Assembly: GCA_019347595.1 (NCBI GenBank)
Contig: JAHWLA010000022.1
Coordinates: 1 to 18,545 of the forward strand
Direction of reading: 5' to 3'
Source: Actinomycetota bacterium
GTDB lineage: Bacteria > Actinomycetota > Acidimicrobiia > Acidimicrobiales > JAHWLA01
Length of the DNA: 18,545 nucleotides
This document shows, piece after piece, positions 1-6,830 of this stretch. A program made the position numbers and the translations under genes. Under the pieces are notes generated by a model that saw nothing but the letters and a program-made list of their open reading frames with translations, was not told where the DNA came from and ran no database searches. Position 1 is the first letter of the stretch. Each line of letters starts with the position of its first letter.

Positions 1-33
1 GCCCGGCTCCGACAACGGCCGCCAGCGGCTCAT
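1..33 (-). CDS. 5' end of the gene after recF, probably DciA/DUF721 (partial)
   Basis: Only the first 11 codons are inside the window, starting at an ATG and reading MSRWRPLSEPG before the left edge. In many actinobacteria the gene directly after recF encodes a DUF721/DciA protein, which helps load the replicative helicase, followed by gyrB. The identity here is inferred from that gene order, since 11 residues are too few to recognise a family. The ATG overlaps the TGA of a 24-codon frame that begins with a GTG overlapping the recF stop, so translational relay from recF is possible. It could also be an unrelated gene or a non-coding stretch. Confidence 0.35.
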   Translation of the reverse strand, partial: MSRWRPLSEPG

Positions 34-51
34 CGCGCCCACCCCGCCGCT

Positions 52-97
52 TCTGGCAGCCGTTTCGCGGCGCCGGCGCCGCGATCCGGCTGCCAGA
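52..97. repeat. Near-perfect 46-bp palindrome just downstream of recF
   Basis: The outer arms are tctggcagccg (52-62) and its exact reverse complement (87-97). The core, cgcggcgccggcgccgcg (66-83), is itself a perfect 18-bp palindrome with the same centre. Only 63/86 and 64/85 fail to pair. In a leftward transcript this would fold into a very stable hairpin four bases after the recF stop codon. There is no T-run after it on the minus strand, so it is not a standard intrinsic terminator. It could be an RNA-processing or stability element, or a protein-binding palindrome. Confidence 0.8.
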
Positions 98-100
98 TCG

Positions 101-1174
101 TCACGAGAGCCTCCCGCCGGCGACGCGCACGGTGAGGGCGACCGACGCCGAGGCCGGGACCACGCCCGCCGTGGTCAGGATGGCCTGGCCTACAGGCAGG
201 TGGGCCAACAAGGCGTCGCTGCGGTCGGGATCGAGCTCGGAGAACACGTCGTCGAGCAAGAGCACCGGCGTCGTCCCTGTGGCCTCGGTGACCACCGCGT
301 GCGCCGCGAGTTGCAATGCCAAAGCCAACGACCGCTGCTCCCCCTGCGAGGCATGCGTGCGCCCCGGCAGCCCGCCGACGGCCAGCGCCACGTCGTCGCG
401 GTGCGGCCCCACCGTCGTCACCCCGCGGCGCAGGTCGTCGGCCCGGGACGCGGCGAGCGCCTCGGTGAGCAGCCCGTCCCACGACCGCACCAGTGTCATC
501 GACACGTCGGCCGCGGCGTGGGCCACTTGGTCGTACGACTTGGCCACCACCGGCTCCAGCTTGCCGACAAGTTCCACCCGCGCCTCGGTCAGCGCCGTGC
601 CCGCCGAAGCGAGCTTGGCGTCCCACACGTCGAGCGTGGCGGCCACCTCCGGGGTCAGCCGCCCCCCCGCCTGCTTCAACAGCGTGGTGCGCTGGCGCAG
701 GATGCGCTCGACGTCGCCCCGCAGGGCGTCGAACCGAGGGTGCAGCGCCACCAGCGTGTCGTCCAGGTAGCGCCGTCGCTCGGCCGGCCCGCCTTTGACC
801 AGCGCCAGGTCGTCAGGCGAGAACACCGTCACCCGCAGGGCGCCGAGCAGGTCGCGCGCCCGCTTCAACGGCTGGCGGTTCACGAACACCCGGTTGCGCC
901 CCACGGCGTTGATCTCCGCCTCCAGCAGCAGGCTGCGGCCGTCGCGCTCGCCCTCCGCCCGCACCACCGCCTGCGCCGTCCCCAGCCGTACCAGGGCGTC
1001 GTCGGGAGCCCCCCGGAACGACGACAACGTGGCCAGGTAGCCGACCGCCTCGAGGAGGTTGGTCTTGCCCTCGCCGTTGGCCCCCACCACCACCGTGAGC
1101 CCCTCGGGCGCGGGCGCCAGCTCGGCCGACGTGTAACTCCGGAAGTCGGTCAGCCAGAGGCGGTCGACCCTCAC
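101..1174 (-). CDS. recF: DNA replication and repair protein RecF
   Basis: RecF is an SMC-like ATPase that binds single-strand gaps with RecO and RecR and helps load RecA. The 357-residue protein has the usual length. It begins MRVDRLWLTDFRSY, the usual RecF opening. The Walker A motif GANGEGKT is at about residues 31-38. Near the C-terminus lie the ABC-type signature region (ASQGEQRSLALAL) and Walker B LLLDDVFSELD. The start is a GTG with a purine-rich GGTGAGG immediately upstream. It follows dnaN on the same strand after an 88-base gap, as in most actinobacteria, and probably shares its transcript. Nothing essential is missing. Confidence 0.97.
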   Translation of the reverse strand: MRVDRLWLTDFRSYTSAELAPAPEGLTVVVGANGEGKTNLLEAVGYLATLSSFRGAPDDALVRLGTAQAVVRAEGERDGRSLLLEAEINAVGRNRVFVNRQPLKRARDLLGALRVTVFSPDDLALVKGGPAERRRYLDDTLVALHPRFDALRGDVERILRQRTTLLKQAGGRLTPEVAATLDVWDAKLASAGTALTEARVELVGKLEPVVAKSYDQVAHAAADVSMTLVRSWDGLLTEALAASRADDLRRGVTTVGPHRDDVALAVGGLPGRTHASQGEQRSLALALQLAAHAVVTEATGTTPVLLLDDVFSELDPDRSDALLAHLPVGQAILTTAGVVPASASVALTVRVAGGRLS

Positions 1175-1262
1175 CCCTCACCGCCCGGCGCCGCTATCGC
1201 GGGTCGGTGGGGTTGGGGACCCCGTCGACACTGCGATGAGCCGTCAGGCGAAGAGCCACGAG

Positions 1263-2366
1263 TTAGGAGACCCGGACGGGCATGAGCAGGTACAGGTACT
1301 CCGAGCCCTCGGTGGGGCGGATAACCGCGGGCCGCAGGGCGTCGATGGTCTCCAGCAGGATCTCGTCGCCGTTGATGGCCTCCACCCCGTCGATCAGGTA
1401 GGCCGGGTTGAACGCCACCGTGATCTCGCCGCCCTCGTACTTGGCGTCCACGTCCTCGGTGGCCTGGCCCACCTCCTGGGTGACCACGGTGAGCTCGATG
1501 CCGTCGGGCCGCAGGGCGATGCGCACCGGGGTGGTGGCGTCGCGCACCAGCAGCTTCACCCGGCGCACGGCGTCGAGCAGGGCTTCCTTGCCGACGATGA
1601 GCCGGTTGGGGTGCGTCGACGGGATGAGCTGGCGGTAGTTCGGGAACTCGCCCTCGATCAGGCGCGTGGTGAGCCGCACGTTGCCGACCTCGAAGCCCGC
1701 GTCGTGCTCACCCAGGTGCAGCGTCACCTGCTCGGCGGAACTCAACAGCCGTTGCAATTCGGCCAGCGCCTTGGACGGCACCAGGACCTTCTGCCCCTCC
1801 CGCAGCACGGTGTTGCCCGGCAGGTCGCGTACGGCCAGGCGGTACGAGTCGGTGGCAACCAGCCGCAGGCTCGACTCCTCGGCCGTCATCAGTACGCCGG
1901 TGAGGATGGGCCGGGCGTCGTCACCCGAGGCGGCCCGCACCACCTGGCGCAGGGCCTCGGCCAGCTCGCCCGCCTCCAGCGTCACTCCCGCTTCGGCCGT
2001 TGCCGCGGGCAGCCGGGGGAACTCGGCGGCGGGCAGCATGCGCACGGCGAAGTGCGACCGCCCCGAAGCGATGCGGACCTCGTCCTCGCCGGCCTCGATC
2101 GTGACGGCGCCGGGGTCCATGGCCCGCACGATGTCGGCAGCCAGGCGGGCCGGGATCACACACACGCCGTCGGCCCCGCCCGCCACCTGCACCTCGACCT
2201 GGATGGTGAGATCGAGGTCGGAGCCGGCCACGTGCAACCGGTCACCGGTCACCTCCAGGCGGACGCCGGACAGCACCGGCAGGGCGCCGCCTCGACCGGC
2301 CACGGCCCGTCCCGCAGTCGCCAAGGCCTCGACGAGAACGTCACGTTCGCAGCGGAGCTTCACCAC
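1263..2366 (-). CDS. dnaN: DNA polymerase III beta subunit (sliding clamp)
   Basis: DnaN forms the ring-shaped dimer that tethers the replicative polymerase to DNA. The 367-residue length fits three clamp domains. Visible signatures are VATDSYRLAVRDLP in the middle domain and the C-terminal YLYLLMPVRVS, the MPVR tail typical of bacterial clamps. Two GTG codons stand in tandem at the start (2366 and 2363). An AAAGG lies five bases upstream of the first, which supports it. The gene lies between dnaA and recF, separated from dnaA by a 209-base spacer with DnaA-box-like sequences. Confidence 0.98.
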   Translation of the reverse strand: MVKLRCERDVLVEALATAGRAVAGRGGALPVLSGVRLEVTGDRLHVAGSDLDLTIQVEVQVAGGADGVCVIPARLAADIVRAMDPGAVTIEAGEDEVRIASGRSHFAVRMLPAAEFPRLPAATAEAGVTLEAGELAEALRQVVRAASGDDARPILTGVLMTAEESSLRLVATDSYRLAVRDLPGNTVLREGQKVLVPSKALAELQRLLSSAEQVTLHLGEHDAGFEVGNVRLTTRLIEGEFPNYRQLIPSTHPNRLIVGKEALLDAVRRVKLLVRDATTPVRIALRPDGIELTVVTQEVGQATEDVDAKYEGGEITVAFNPAYLIDGVEAINGDEILLETIDALRPAVIRPTEGSEYLYLLMPVRVS

Positions 2367-2420
2367 ACACGCCTTTCATGTTCTTCAAAGAGAGAGAAAT
2401 AGGGGAAGTGTTAATAAGGC

Positions 2421-2437
2421 TTGTGCACTGTGGACGA
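2421..2437. promoter_or_regulatory. Two abutting DnaA-box-like sequences
   Basis: TTGTGCACT (2421-2429) reads on the plus strand and TGTGGACGA (2429-2437) is the reverse complement of TCGTCCACA. Each is one mismatch from a DnaA box (TTGTNCACA). They share one base and lie next to the AT-richer dnaN-proximal stretch. Confidence 0.5.
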
Positions 2438-2525
2438 GGTGCCATAACCGCAGGTGGCGCCGGGTTTGGTTGCCGGGGCGCCGTCCCCAGGATCGCACAG
2501 GCCGACCGCCGCGGGCCGGGATGCA

Positions 2526-2534
2526 CGTGGACAA
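2526..2534 (-). promoter_or_regulatory. DnaA-box-like sequence
   Basis: CGTGGACAA on the plus strand reads TTGTCCACG on the minus strand, one mismatch from the high-GC DnaA-box consensus TTGTCCACA. It lies 41 bases past the dnaA stop codon. Confidence 0.5.
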
Positions 2535-2575
2535 CAGGCGCGCCGTCCCCGTAATTACACCGTTTCTACACCGCC

Positions 2576-3967
2576 TTACCCACCGCTTTTGATGCGATGG
2601 ATCAACTCGGTGACTTGGTCGTAGATCTGGCGCCGCTCCTTCATGAGGGCGCTGATCTTCTCCACGGCGTGGATGACCGTGGTGTGGTCGCGGCCACCGA
2701 ACTCCCGGGCGATGGCCGGGTAGCTGAAGTCGGTGACTTCGCGGAACACGTACATGCCCACCTGGCGGGCGTTGACCAGAGGCCGCCGTCGGCTGGTGCC
2801 GCAGATGTCCTCCACGCTGAAGCCGAAGGTCTCGGCGGTGGCGTCGAGGATGGCCTTGGGCGTGATCTGGCGGGGCTGGTCCCCGGCGATGAGGTCGGAC
2901 AGCACCTTTTCGGCCAGCTCCCGGGTGAGCGGCTCCCGATTGAGGCTGGCGAAGGCGCTGACCCGGATCAGGGCGCCCTCGAGCTCCCGGATGTTGTCCT
3001 TCACGTTGGTGGCGATGAACTCCAGGACCTCGTCGGGCACATGCGCCCGCTCCCCGCCCGCCTTCTTGCGCAGGATGGCCAGCCGGGTTTCCAGCTCGGG
3101 GGGCTGCACGTCGGTGATCAGCCCGGACAGGAAGCGGCTCCGCAGCCGGTCCTCCAGGGTGGCGATCGACTTGGGCGGCCGGTCCGAGGTGATGACGATC
3201 TGCTTCGAGGCCCCGTAGAGGCTGTTGAACGTGTGGAAGAACTCCTCCTGGAGCCCCTCCTTGTTCTCCATGAACTGGATGTCGTCGACGAGGAGGACGT
3301 CGCACTCCCGGTAGCGGCGCTTGAACGCCGTGGTGGTGTTGGTGCGGATGGCGTCGACGAACTCGTTCATGAACGTCTCGGTCGACACGTAGCGCACATG
3401 GCGGGCGGGGAAGTTCTCCCGCACGTAGTTCCCGATGGCGTGGAGCAGGTGCGTCTTGCCCAGCCCGGCGAAGCCGTGGATGAACAGCGGGTTGTAGCTC
3501 TTGGCGGGCGTCTCGGCCACCGACAGGGCGGCGGCGTGGGCGAACCGGTTGGACGAGCCGATGACGAACGCCTCGAAGGTGTACCGAGGGTTGAGCGGGC
3601 TGTCCTCCACCGCCCGGGCCGCGGCGGGCGGGGGCGGCGGGGGCGCCGCGGGCAGGGCTGTGGTCCAGTCGTTGCCGCCCAGCAGGCCCGAGCCCGGGTC
3701 GTCGCCGCCGGTCACCGAGTCGGTGCGCACGTCGAGGCTGACCGCCCGGGTGGCGCCGGTGGCGTCGTGGAGGACGTCGGAGACCATGGACAGGTAACGG
3801 TTCTCCAGGCGCTCCTTCACCAGAGAGCTGGGCACGCTGAGCACCAGCGTGTCGCCGTCGGCCGACACCGGCCGTATGCCGTCGAACCACGTCTTCCAGG
3901 TGGCGTCCGACACCTGGGCTCGAAGGGCCTCCGAACACAGCATCCACAGCTGCTCTGCGTCTGTCAC
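2576..3967 (-). CDS. dnaA: Chromosomal replication initiator DnaA
   Basis: DnaA is an AAA+ ATPase that binds DnaA boxes, opens oriC and recruits helicase; it also regulates its own gene. The N-terminal domain (EQLWMLCSEALRAQV) is followed by a variable linker with a run of six prolines. The AAA+ core has Walker A GFAGLGKT at about 165-172 and Walker B LLVDDIQF. Domain IV carries the signature GGRDHTTVIHAVEKI. The chosen start is GTG 3967, 11 bases after GGGGAGG, giving 463 residues. The same frame is open to a GTG at 4003 and a TTG at 4027 (483 residues). That TTG is the first codon of a perfect DnaA box, and its only ribosome-site candidate lies in a hairpin, so I prefer the inner start. The family call is secure. 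Confidence 0.97.
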   Translation of the reverse strand: MTDAEQLWMLCSEALRAQVSDATWKTWFDGIRPVSADGDTLVLSVPSSLVKERLENRYLSMVSDVLHDATGATRAVSLDVRTDSVTGGDDPGSGLLGGNDWTTALPAAPPPPPPAAARAVEDSPLNPRYTFEAFVIGSSNRFAHAAALSVAETPAKSYNPLFIHGFAGLGKTHLLHAIGNYVRENFPARHVRYVSTETFMNEFVDAIRTNTTTAFKRRYRECDVLLVDDIQFMENKEGLQEEFFHTFNSLYGASKQIVITSDRPPKSIATLEDRLRSRFLSGLITDVQPPELETRLAILRKKAGGERAHVPDEVLEFIATNVKDNIRELEGALIRVSAFASLNREPLTRELAEKVLSDLIAGDQPRQITPKAILDATAETFGFSVEDICGTSRRRPLVNARQVGMYVFREVTDFSYPAIAREFGGRDHTTVIHAVEKISALMKERRQIYDQVTELIHRIKSGG

Positions 3968-3995
3968 CTGCTGTTCTGCCTCCCCGACGACACCA

Positions 3996-4004
3996 TCGTC
4001 CACA
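3996..4004 (+). promoter_or_regulatory. DnaA-box-like sequence by the dnaA start
   Basis: TCGTCCACA is one mismatch from TTGTCCACA. It faces the perfect box at 4019-4027 in inverted orientation, with 14 bases between them. If dnaA begins at 3967, both boxes lie in its 5' untranslated or promoter region, where autoregulation would be expected. Confidence 0.5.
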
Positions 4005-4018
4005 TCCTGTTCAACACT

Positions 4019-4027
4019 TGTGGACAA
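4019..4027 (-). promoter_or_regulatory. Perfect DnaA box upstream of dnaA
   Basis: TGTGGACAA on the plus strand is the exact reverse complement of TTGTCCACA, the DnaA-box consensus of high-GC actinobacteria. It is the only exact match I found in the window. Its TTG also forms the most upstream possible dnaA start codon. Confidence 0.75.
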
Positions 4028-4032
4028 CGTGA

Positions 4033-4050
4033 CCGGTCCCTTCGGGCCGG
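4033..4050. repeat. Hairpin in the dnaA leader
   Basis: CCGG (4033-4036) and CCC (4038-4040) pair with GGG (4044-4046) and CCGG (4047-4050), with one bulged T and a three-base loop. In a leftward dnaA transcript this stem would bury the AAGGGA that could serve the TTG start at 4027. That argues for a downstream dnaA start or for leader control. Confidence 0.45.
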
Positions 4051-4165
4051 CCCGGTCCGCACCTTGCGGGCGGCCTCGGGGAAGAGAGGCCCGACCCGTG
4101 GTCGTCCCACCGCGGCGGTGGAGCGATGGACGGTAGCACCGGGTTGGGCGAGGTGCGAGAGGCGC

Positions 4166-4174
4166 TGTGGAAAA
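4166..4174 (-). promoter_or_regulatory. DnaA-box-like sequence (TTTTCCACA)
   Basis: TGTGGAAAA on the plus strand is TTTTCCACA on the minus strand, one mismatch from TTATCCACA. It lies about 30 bases upstream of the predicted rpmH -35 element. One isolated variant box in this much sequence could be chance. Confidence 0.35.
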
Positions 4175-4202
4175 GGCGCTGACCAGGAGCTTTGCCCATC
4201 GG

Positions 4203-4232
4203 TTGCCTCCTCGGCGGGGCAGCGCCTACCCT
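4203..4232 (+). promoter_or_regulatory. Predicted promoter for the rpmH-rnpA-yidD-yidC-jag run
   Basis: TTGCCT (4203-4208) and TACCCT (4227-4232) are separated by 18 bases, a plausible housekeeping -35/-10 pair for an actinobacterium. The -10 lies 45 bases before the rpmH start. This is a pattern match by eye only. Confidence 0.45.
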
Positions 4233-4277
4233 GGTCCGCCGGTCGACACACCGTCGGCCGTCAGCCAGGAGCGACGG

Positions 4278-4412
4278 GTGAAGCGGACCTTCCAGCCGAA
4301 CAACCGGAAACGGGCGAAGAACCATGGCTTCCGGCATCGGATGTCCACCCGGGCCGGCCGCGCCATCATCAAGGCGCGTCGCCTCAAGGGTCGTCACCGC
4401 CTCTCCGCCTAG
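4278..4412 (+). CDS. rpmH: Large ribosomal subunit protein bL34
   Basis: bL34 is a very small, basic protein of the 50S subunit that binds 23S rRNA. The 44-residue product starts VKRTFQPNNRKRAKNHGF and continues RMSTRAGRAIIKARR, a near-textbook L34 sequence of normal length. The GTG start is fixed by the family start and by AGGAG six bases upstream. It is the first gene rightward from the origin region and is followed eight bases later by the rnpA start, the near-universal rpmH-rnpA pairing. A promoter-like pair precedes it. Confidence 0.98.
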   Translation: MKRTFQPNNRKRAKNHGFRHRMSTRAGRAIIKARRLKGRHRLSA

Positions 4413-4419
4413 CGGGTCG

Positions 4420-4749
4420 GTGTGGCGGGTCCGCGACCGCGCCACCATCGAAGCGCTGCGCCGCTCCCGCCGACGGGTGCGACGCGGCCCGATCACGGTA
4501 ACCTTCGCGTCGGTCCCGACGCCGCGCCCCCAGGTGGCCTACGCCATCGGTCGCAAAGCGGGTGGGGCTGTCGTGCGTAATCGGCTTCGTCGGCGGTTGC
4601 GCGCGATCGTCGCCGAGCTGGGCCCTACCCTGCCTGTGGGGGCCTACCTCCTGAGCGGGACGGCGGAGGCGACGAACCTGTCGTTCGACGAGTTGAGGAC
4701 GGTCGTGGGCCAAGCCATGCAAGCGATCCACAGTGAGCGGCGGCGATGA
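4420..4749 (+). CDS. rnpA: Ribonuclease P protein component
   Basis: RnpA is the protein cofactor of RNase P, which trims the 5' leader of pre-tRNAs. The conserved RNR motif is seen in VVRNRLRRRLRAIV, preceded by AYAIGRKAGGAV. The GTG at 4420 (VWRVRDRATIEALRRS) gives 109 residues, the normal size, and matches the usual RnpA opening. The frame stays open upstream to an ATG at 4324, but that would run through most of rpmH and adds sequence foreign to the family. There is little Shine-Dalgarno sequence before 4420, so coupling to rpmH translation is likely. Its stop overlaps the yidD start. Confidence 0.95.
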   Translation: MWRVRDRATIEALRRSRRRVRRGPITVTFASVPTPRPQVAYAIGRKAGGAVVRNRLRRRLRAIVAELGPTLPVGAYLLSGTAEATNLSFDELRTVVGQAMQAIHSERRR

Positions 4750-4964
4750 CGCCTGCCGCCCGCGGCGCGCTCGGCCTCATCCGTGCCTACCAGTGGGCAC
4801 GGGCGGGCCGTCCCTCCCCTTGTCGGTACTGGCCGACGTGCTCCGTGTACGCCGCCGAGGCCATCGAACGCCGCGGCGCCCTCCGAGGCGGGTGGCTGGC
4901 CGCCCGTCGCCTCGGTCGTTGTCATCCCTGGGGCGGCCACGGGGTCGATCCCGTTCCTGAATGA
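4746..4964 (+). CDS. yidD: Membrane protein insertion efficiency factor YidD
   Basis: YidD is a small, cysteine-containing membrane-associated protein that assists YidC-dependent insertion. The 72-residue product has the family hallmarks: CRYWPTCSVYAAEAI followed by RLGRCHPWGGHGVDPVP. The ATG overlaps the rnpA TGA in an ATGA arrangement, so translation is probably coupled. The yidC start follows nine bases after its stop, giving the standard rnpA-yidD-yidC order. Confidence 0.97.
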   Translation: MTPAARGALGLIRAYQWARAGRPSPCRYWPTCSVYAAEAIERRGALRGGWLAARRLGRCHPWGGHGVDPVPE

Positions 4965-4973
4965 GGTAATCGA

Positions 4974-5876
4974 GTGTTCCAGGCCCTGGCCGGGTTGCTG
5001 GCCTTCTACTACGAGCTGGTGCCGTCGTACGCGGCGGCTATCGGGCTCCTCACCCTCACGGTGATGTTGGTGCTCACCCCCCTGACGTGGAAAAGCACCC
5101 GCTCCATGCTGGAGATGCAGCGCCTCCAGCCCGAGATCAAGCGACTCCAACAGAAGCACAAGGGCGACCGCCAGAAGCTCAACGAGGAGATGGTGGCGTT
5201 CTACAAGGAGCACCAGGTCAACCCGGTGGCCGGGTGCCTGCCCATGCTCCTGCAGATGCCCGTGCTGTTCGTGATGTACCAGGTCATCAACGGCCTCACC
5301 CGCACGGTCAACGGCGTGCCCCAGCCCAAGTACCTGGGTTCCGATACTCGTCTTTTCCAGGATTTGGTAGCCGATGGCGGCCAGATGCGCGACCTGGGCA
5401 TGGACCTGGCCCGCCGGGCCACCGACAGCCACGACTCCTTCGGCGTGGCCCTCCCCTTCTTCGTGCTGGTGGCCTTGGTCGTGGTGGCCCAGTACGTGCA
5501 GACCAAGCAGATGCAGGGGCGCAACAAGGCGGCCCAGGCCAACCCGCAGATGCAGATGATGACCCGGGTGATGCCGATCGTCTTCGGCTTCATCTCGTTC
5601 AGCATCGCGGCGGGCGTGAACGTGTACTTCCTGGTCAGCGCCCTGTTCCGGATCGCCCAGCAGGAGTTCATGTATCGGTTCGACCCCGTGCTGAAGAAGC
5701 ATGTGGCCGAGCAGGTCAAGGAAGTCGAGGCCAAGGCCTACGACAAGCCCAAGGACGGCGGTAAGGCGGCGGTGAACGGGAAGGCGCCCAAGGCCGGGAA
5801 CGGCAAGGCAGCCAAGGGGTCCGGAAACAAGGGTGGCAACGCCAAGGCCAAGAACCGTTCGAAGAAGGGTCGTTGA
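4974..5876 (+). CDS. yidC: Membrane protein insertase YidC/Oxa1
   Basis: YidC inserts and folds inner-membrane proteins, alone or with SecYEG. The 300-residue protein is the short Gram-positive form without the large periplasmic domain of proteobacteria. Family blocks include LVLTPLTWKSTRSMLEMQRL, then NPVAGCLPMLLQMPVLFVMYQ, later hydrophobic segments (LPFFVLVALVVVAQYVQ, MPIVFGFISFSIAAGVNVYF) and ALFRIAQQEF. The C-terminal tail of about 55 residues is rich in Lys, Gly, Ala and Asn, as expected for ribosome contact. The GTG start has GAGG eight bases upstream. The stop overlaps a TTG in the jag frame. Confidence 0.97.
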   Translation: MFQALAGLLAFYYELVPSYAAAIGLLTLTVMLVLTPLTWKSTRSMLEMQRLQPEIKRLQQKHKGDRQKLNEEMVAFYKEHQVNPVAGCLPMLLQMPVLFVMYQVINGLTRTVNGVPQPKYLGSDTRLFQDLVADGGQMRDLGMDLARRATDSHDSFGVALPFFVLVALVVVAQYVQTKQMQGRNKAAQANPQMQMMTRVMPIVFGFISFSIAAGVNVYFLVSALFRIAQQEFMYRFDPVLKKHVAEQVKEVEAKAYDKPKDGGKAAVNGKAPKAGNGKAAKGSGNKGGNAKAKNRSKKGR

Positions 5877-5878
5877 TC

Positions 5879-6802
5879 GTGGAATGGGTCGAGACCACCG
5901 GCCGCACGGTGGAAGAAGCCAAGGATGCTGCGCTCGACGAACTCGGCGTGGACGAGCAGGACGCCGAGTTCGAGCTCGTGGAGGAGCCCAAGGTGGGGCT
6001 GTTCGGTCGCATCCGCAGTGAGGCCCGGGTGCGAGCCCGCGTCCGCCCCACGGCGCCCCGCCCCAAGGAAGACCGTCGGGACCGCAGGCGCAAAAAGTCC
6101 CGCGACGGCGACGGCGAGCGGGAACGCACGGGCCAGGCCGCCAAGGCAGGCGGGGGCGACGCAGGCGGGGAGACGGCGACGGCGACGGCGACGGCCGAGG
6201 ACCGGCCCGCGCGCCGCGAGCCGGCCCGTCGGGGCGGCGGCGGCGAGCGGCGGCCGCCCCGGGAACGGCGAGATCGTGAGCAGGACGGGTCGGAGCGACC
6301 CCGACAGGAAGGGACGCAGGTGGACGAGGACGTACCGATGGCCGAGCAGGGCGAGGTGGCTCGCCAGTTCCTGGCCGGCCTGCTGACCGAGTTGGGAGCC
6401 AACGGCGAGGTGGCGGTCACAGAGCTCGACGAGGACACCGTCGAGGTCACGGTGACCGGCGACGACCTGGGCACGCTCATCGGGCCCAAGGGCGTCACCC
6501 TGACAGCGCTCCAGGAGCTGACCCGCACGGTGGTGCAGCGGCGCACCGGCGGGCGCAACGGCCGGCTGCTGGTCGATGTCTCCGGCTACCGGCAGAAGCG
6601 GCGCCAGGCGCTGGAGCAGTTCACGCGAGGGCTGGCCGCCACGGTGCGGGAGACCGGCGTGCGCAAGGTTCTCGAGCCCATGCACCCGGCCGATCGCAAG
6701 GTGGTGCACGACACGGTGAACGAGCTGGAGGGTGTGCACACGCTCTCGCAGGGCGAGGAGCCCCGGCGCTACGTGGTGATCGTGCCCGACGAGGCGTCGT
6801 AG
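5879..6802 (+). CDS. jag: RNA-binding protein Jag/KhpB (Jag-N, KH and R3H domains)
   Basis: Jag/KhpB is a cytoplasmic RNA-binding protein linked to cell elongation and division control in Gram-positive bacteria. The 307-residue protein has a Jag-N domain (EWVETTGRTVEEAKDAALDELG and the KVGLFGRIRS end) at about 1-50. A low-complexity linker rich in Arg, Asp, Glu, Gly and Ala follows to about 155. Next come a KH domain with the GxxG loop in LIGPKGVTL and a C-terminal R3H domain with RKVVH. GTG 5879 is chosen because GAAGAAGGG lies nine bases upstream; a TTG at 5873 overlapping the yidC stop is the alternative. The long linker is the one unusual feature. Confidence 0.93.
   Translation: MEWVETTGRTVEEAKDAALDELGVDEQDAEFELVEEPKVGLFGRIRSEARVRARVRPTAPRPKEDRRDRRRKKSRDGDGERERTGQAAKAGGGDAGGETATATATAEDRPARREPARRGGGGERRPPRERRDREQDGSERPRQEGTQVDEDVPMAEQGEVARQFLAGLLTELGANGEVAVTELDEDTVEVTVTGDDLGTLIGPKGVTLTALQELTRTVVQRRTGGRNGRLLVDVSGYRQKRRQALEQFTRGLAATVRETGVRKVLEPMHPADRKVVHDTVNELEGVHTLSQGEEPRRYVVIVPDEAS
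6172..6195. repeat. Four tandem GACGGC units inside jag
   Basis: Four perfect copies of GACGGC run in tandem and encode an alternating Thr-Ala stretch in the Jag linker. Two more copies are at 6104-6115. The unit is six bases, so slippage would change linker length without breaking the frame. Confidence 0.8.
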
Positions 6803-6830
6803 CGGGCTGACCTGCGGTTTCACCTGATGA

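Larger units (their letters stand above)
2367..2575. other. oriC: dnaA-dnaN spacer, candidate replication origin
   Basis: In actinobacteria the origin commonly lies between dnaA and dnaN. This 209-base spacer has three 9-mers one mismatch from the DnaA consensus TTGTCCACA or its TTGTGCACA variant, at 2421-2429, 2429-2437 and 2526-2534. An AT-richer stretch (about 2375-2425, including ttaataa) adjoins the dnaN side and could serve as the unwinding element. A GGCGCC inverted repeat brackets about 2457-2483. The box count is low compared with the many boxes described for Streptomyces oriC, so the call rests on position as much as on sequence. The dnaN promoter must also be here or upstream, but I see no convincing one. 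Confidence 0.55.
3968..4277. other. Divergent dnaA/rpmH spacer with regulatory signals
   Basis: This stretch separates leftward dnaA from rightward rpmH. It holds a perfect DnaA box and a near match close to dnaA, a TTTTCCACA-type variant (4166-4174, minus strand), a GC-rich hairpin at 4033-4050, a further stem with arms 4107-4112 and 4116-4121, and a promoter-like pair before rpmH. No protein-coding gene is convincing inside it. It may be part of the origin region, the autoregulated dnaA promoter region, or both. Confidence 0.6.

Noticed and set aside
2457..2483. GGCGCC inverted repeat in the dnaA-dnaN spacer as a dnaA terminator
   Set aside because: The stem is only six bases with a long loop and no T-run on the minus strand; it was kept only as a note in the spacer description.
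2385..3947. A 520-codon minus-strand open frame overlapping dnaA in another frame
   Set aside because: DnaA motifs are in the other frame; this one is Arg/Pro/Gly-rich noise that reads into the non-coding spacer.
4323..4419. An earlier rnpA start at ATG 4324
   Set aside because: It would run through most of rpmH, and the family start fits GTG 4420.
2597..4501. A 634-codon plus-strand open frame opposite dnaA
   Set aside because: It covers dnaA, the regulatory spacer and rpmH in another frame and has no recognisable domain.
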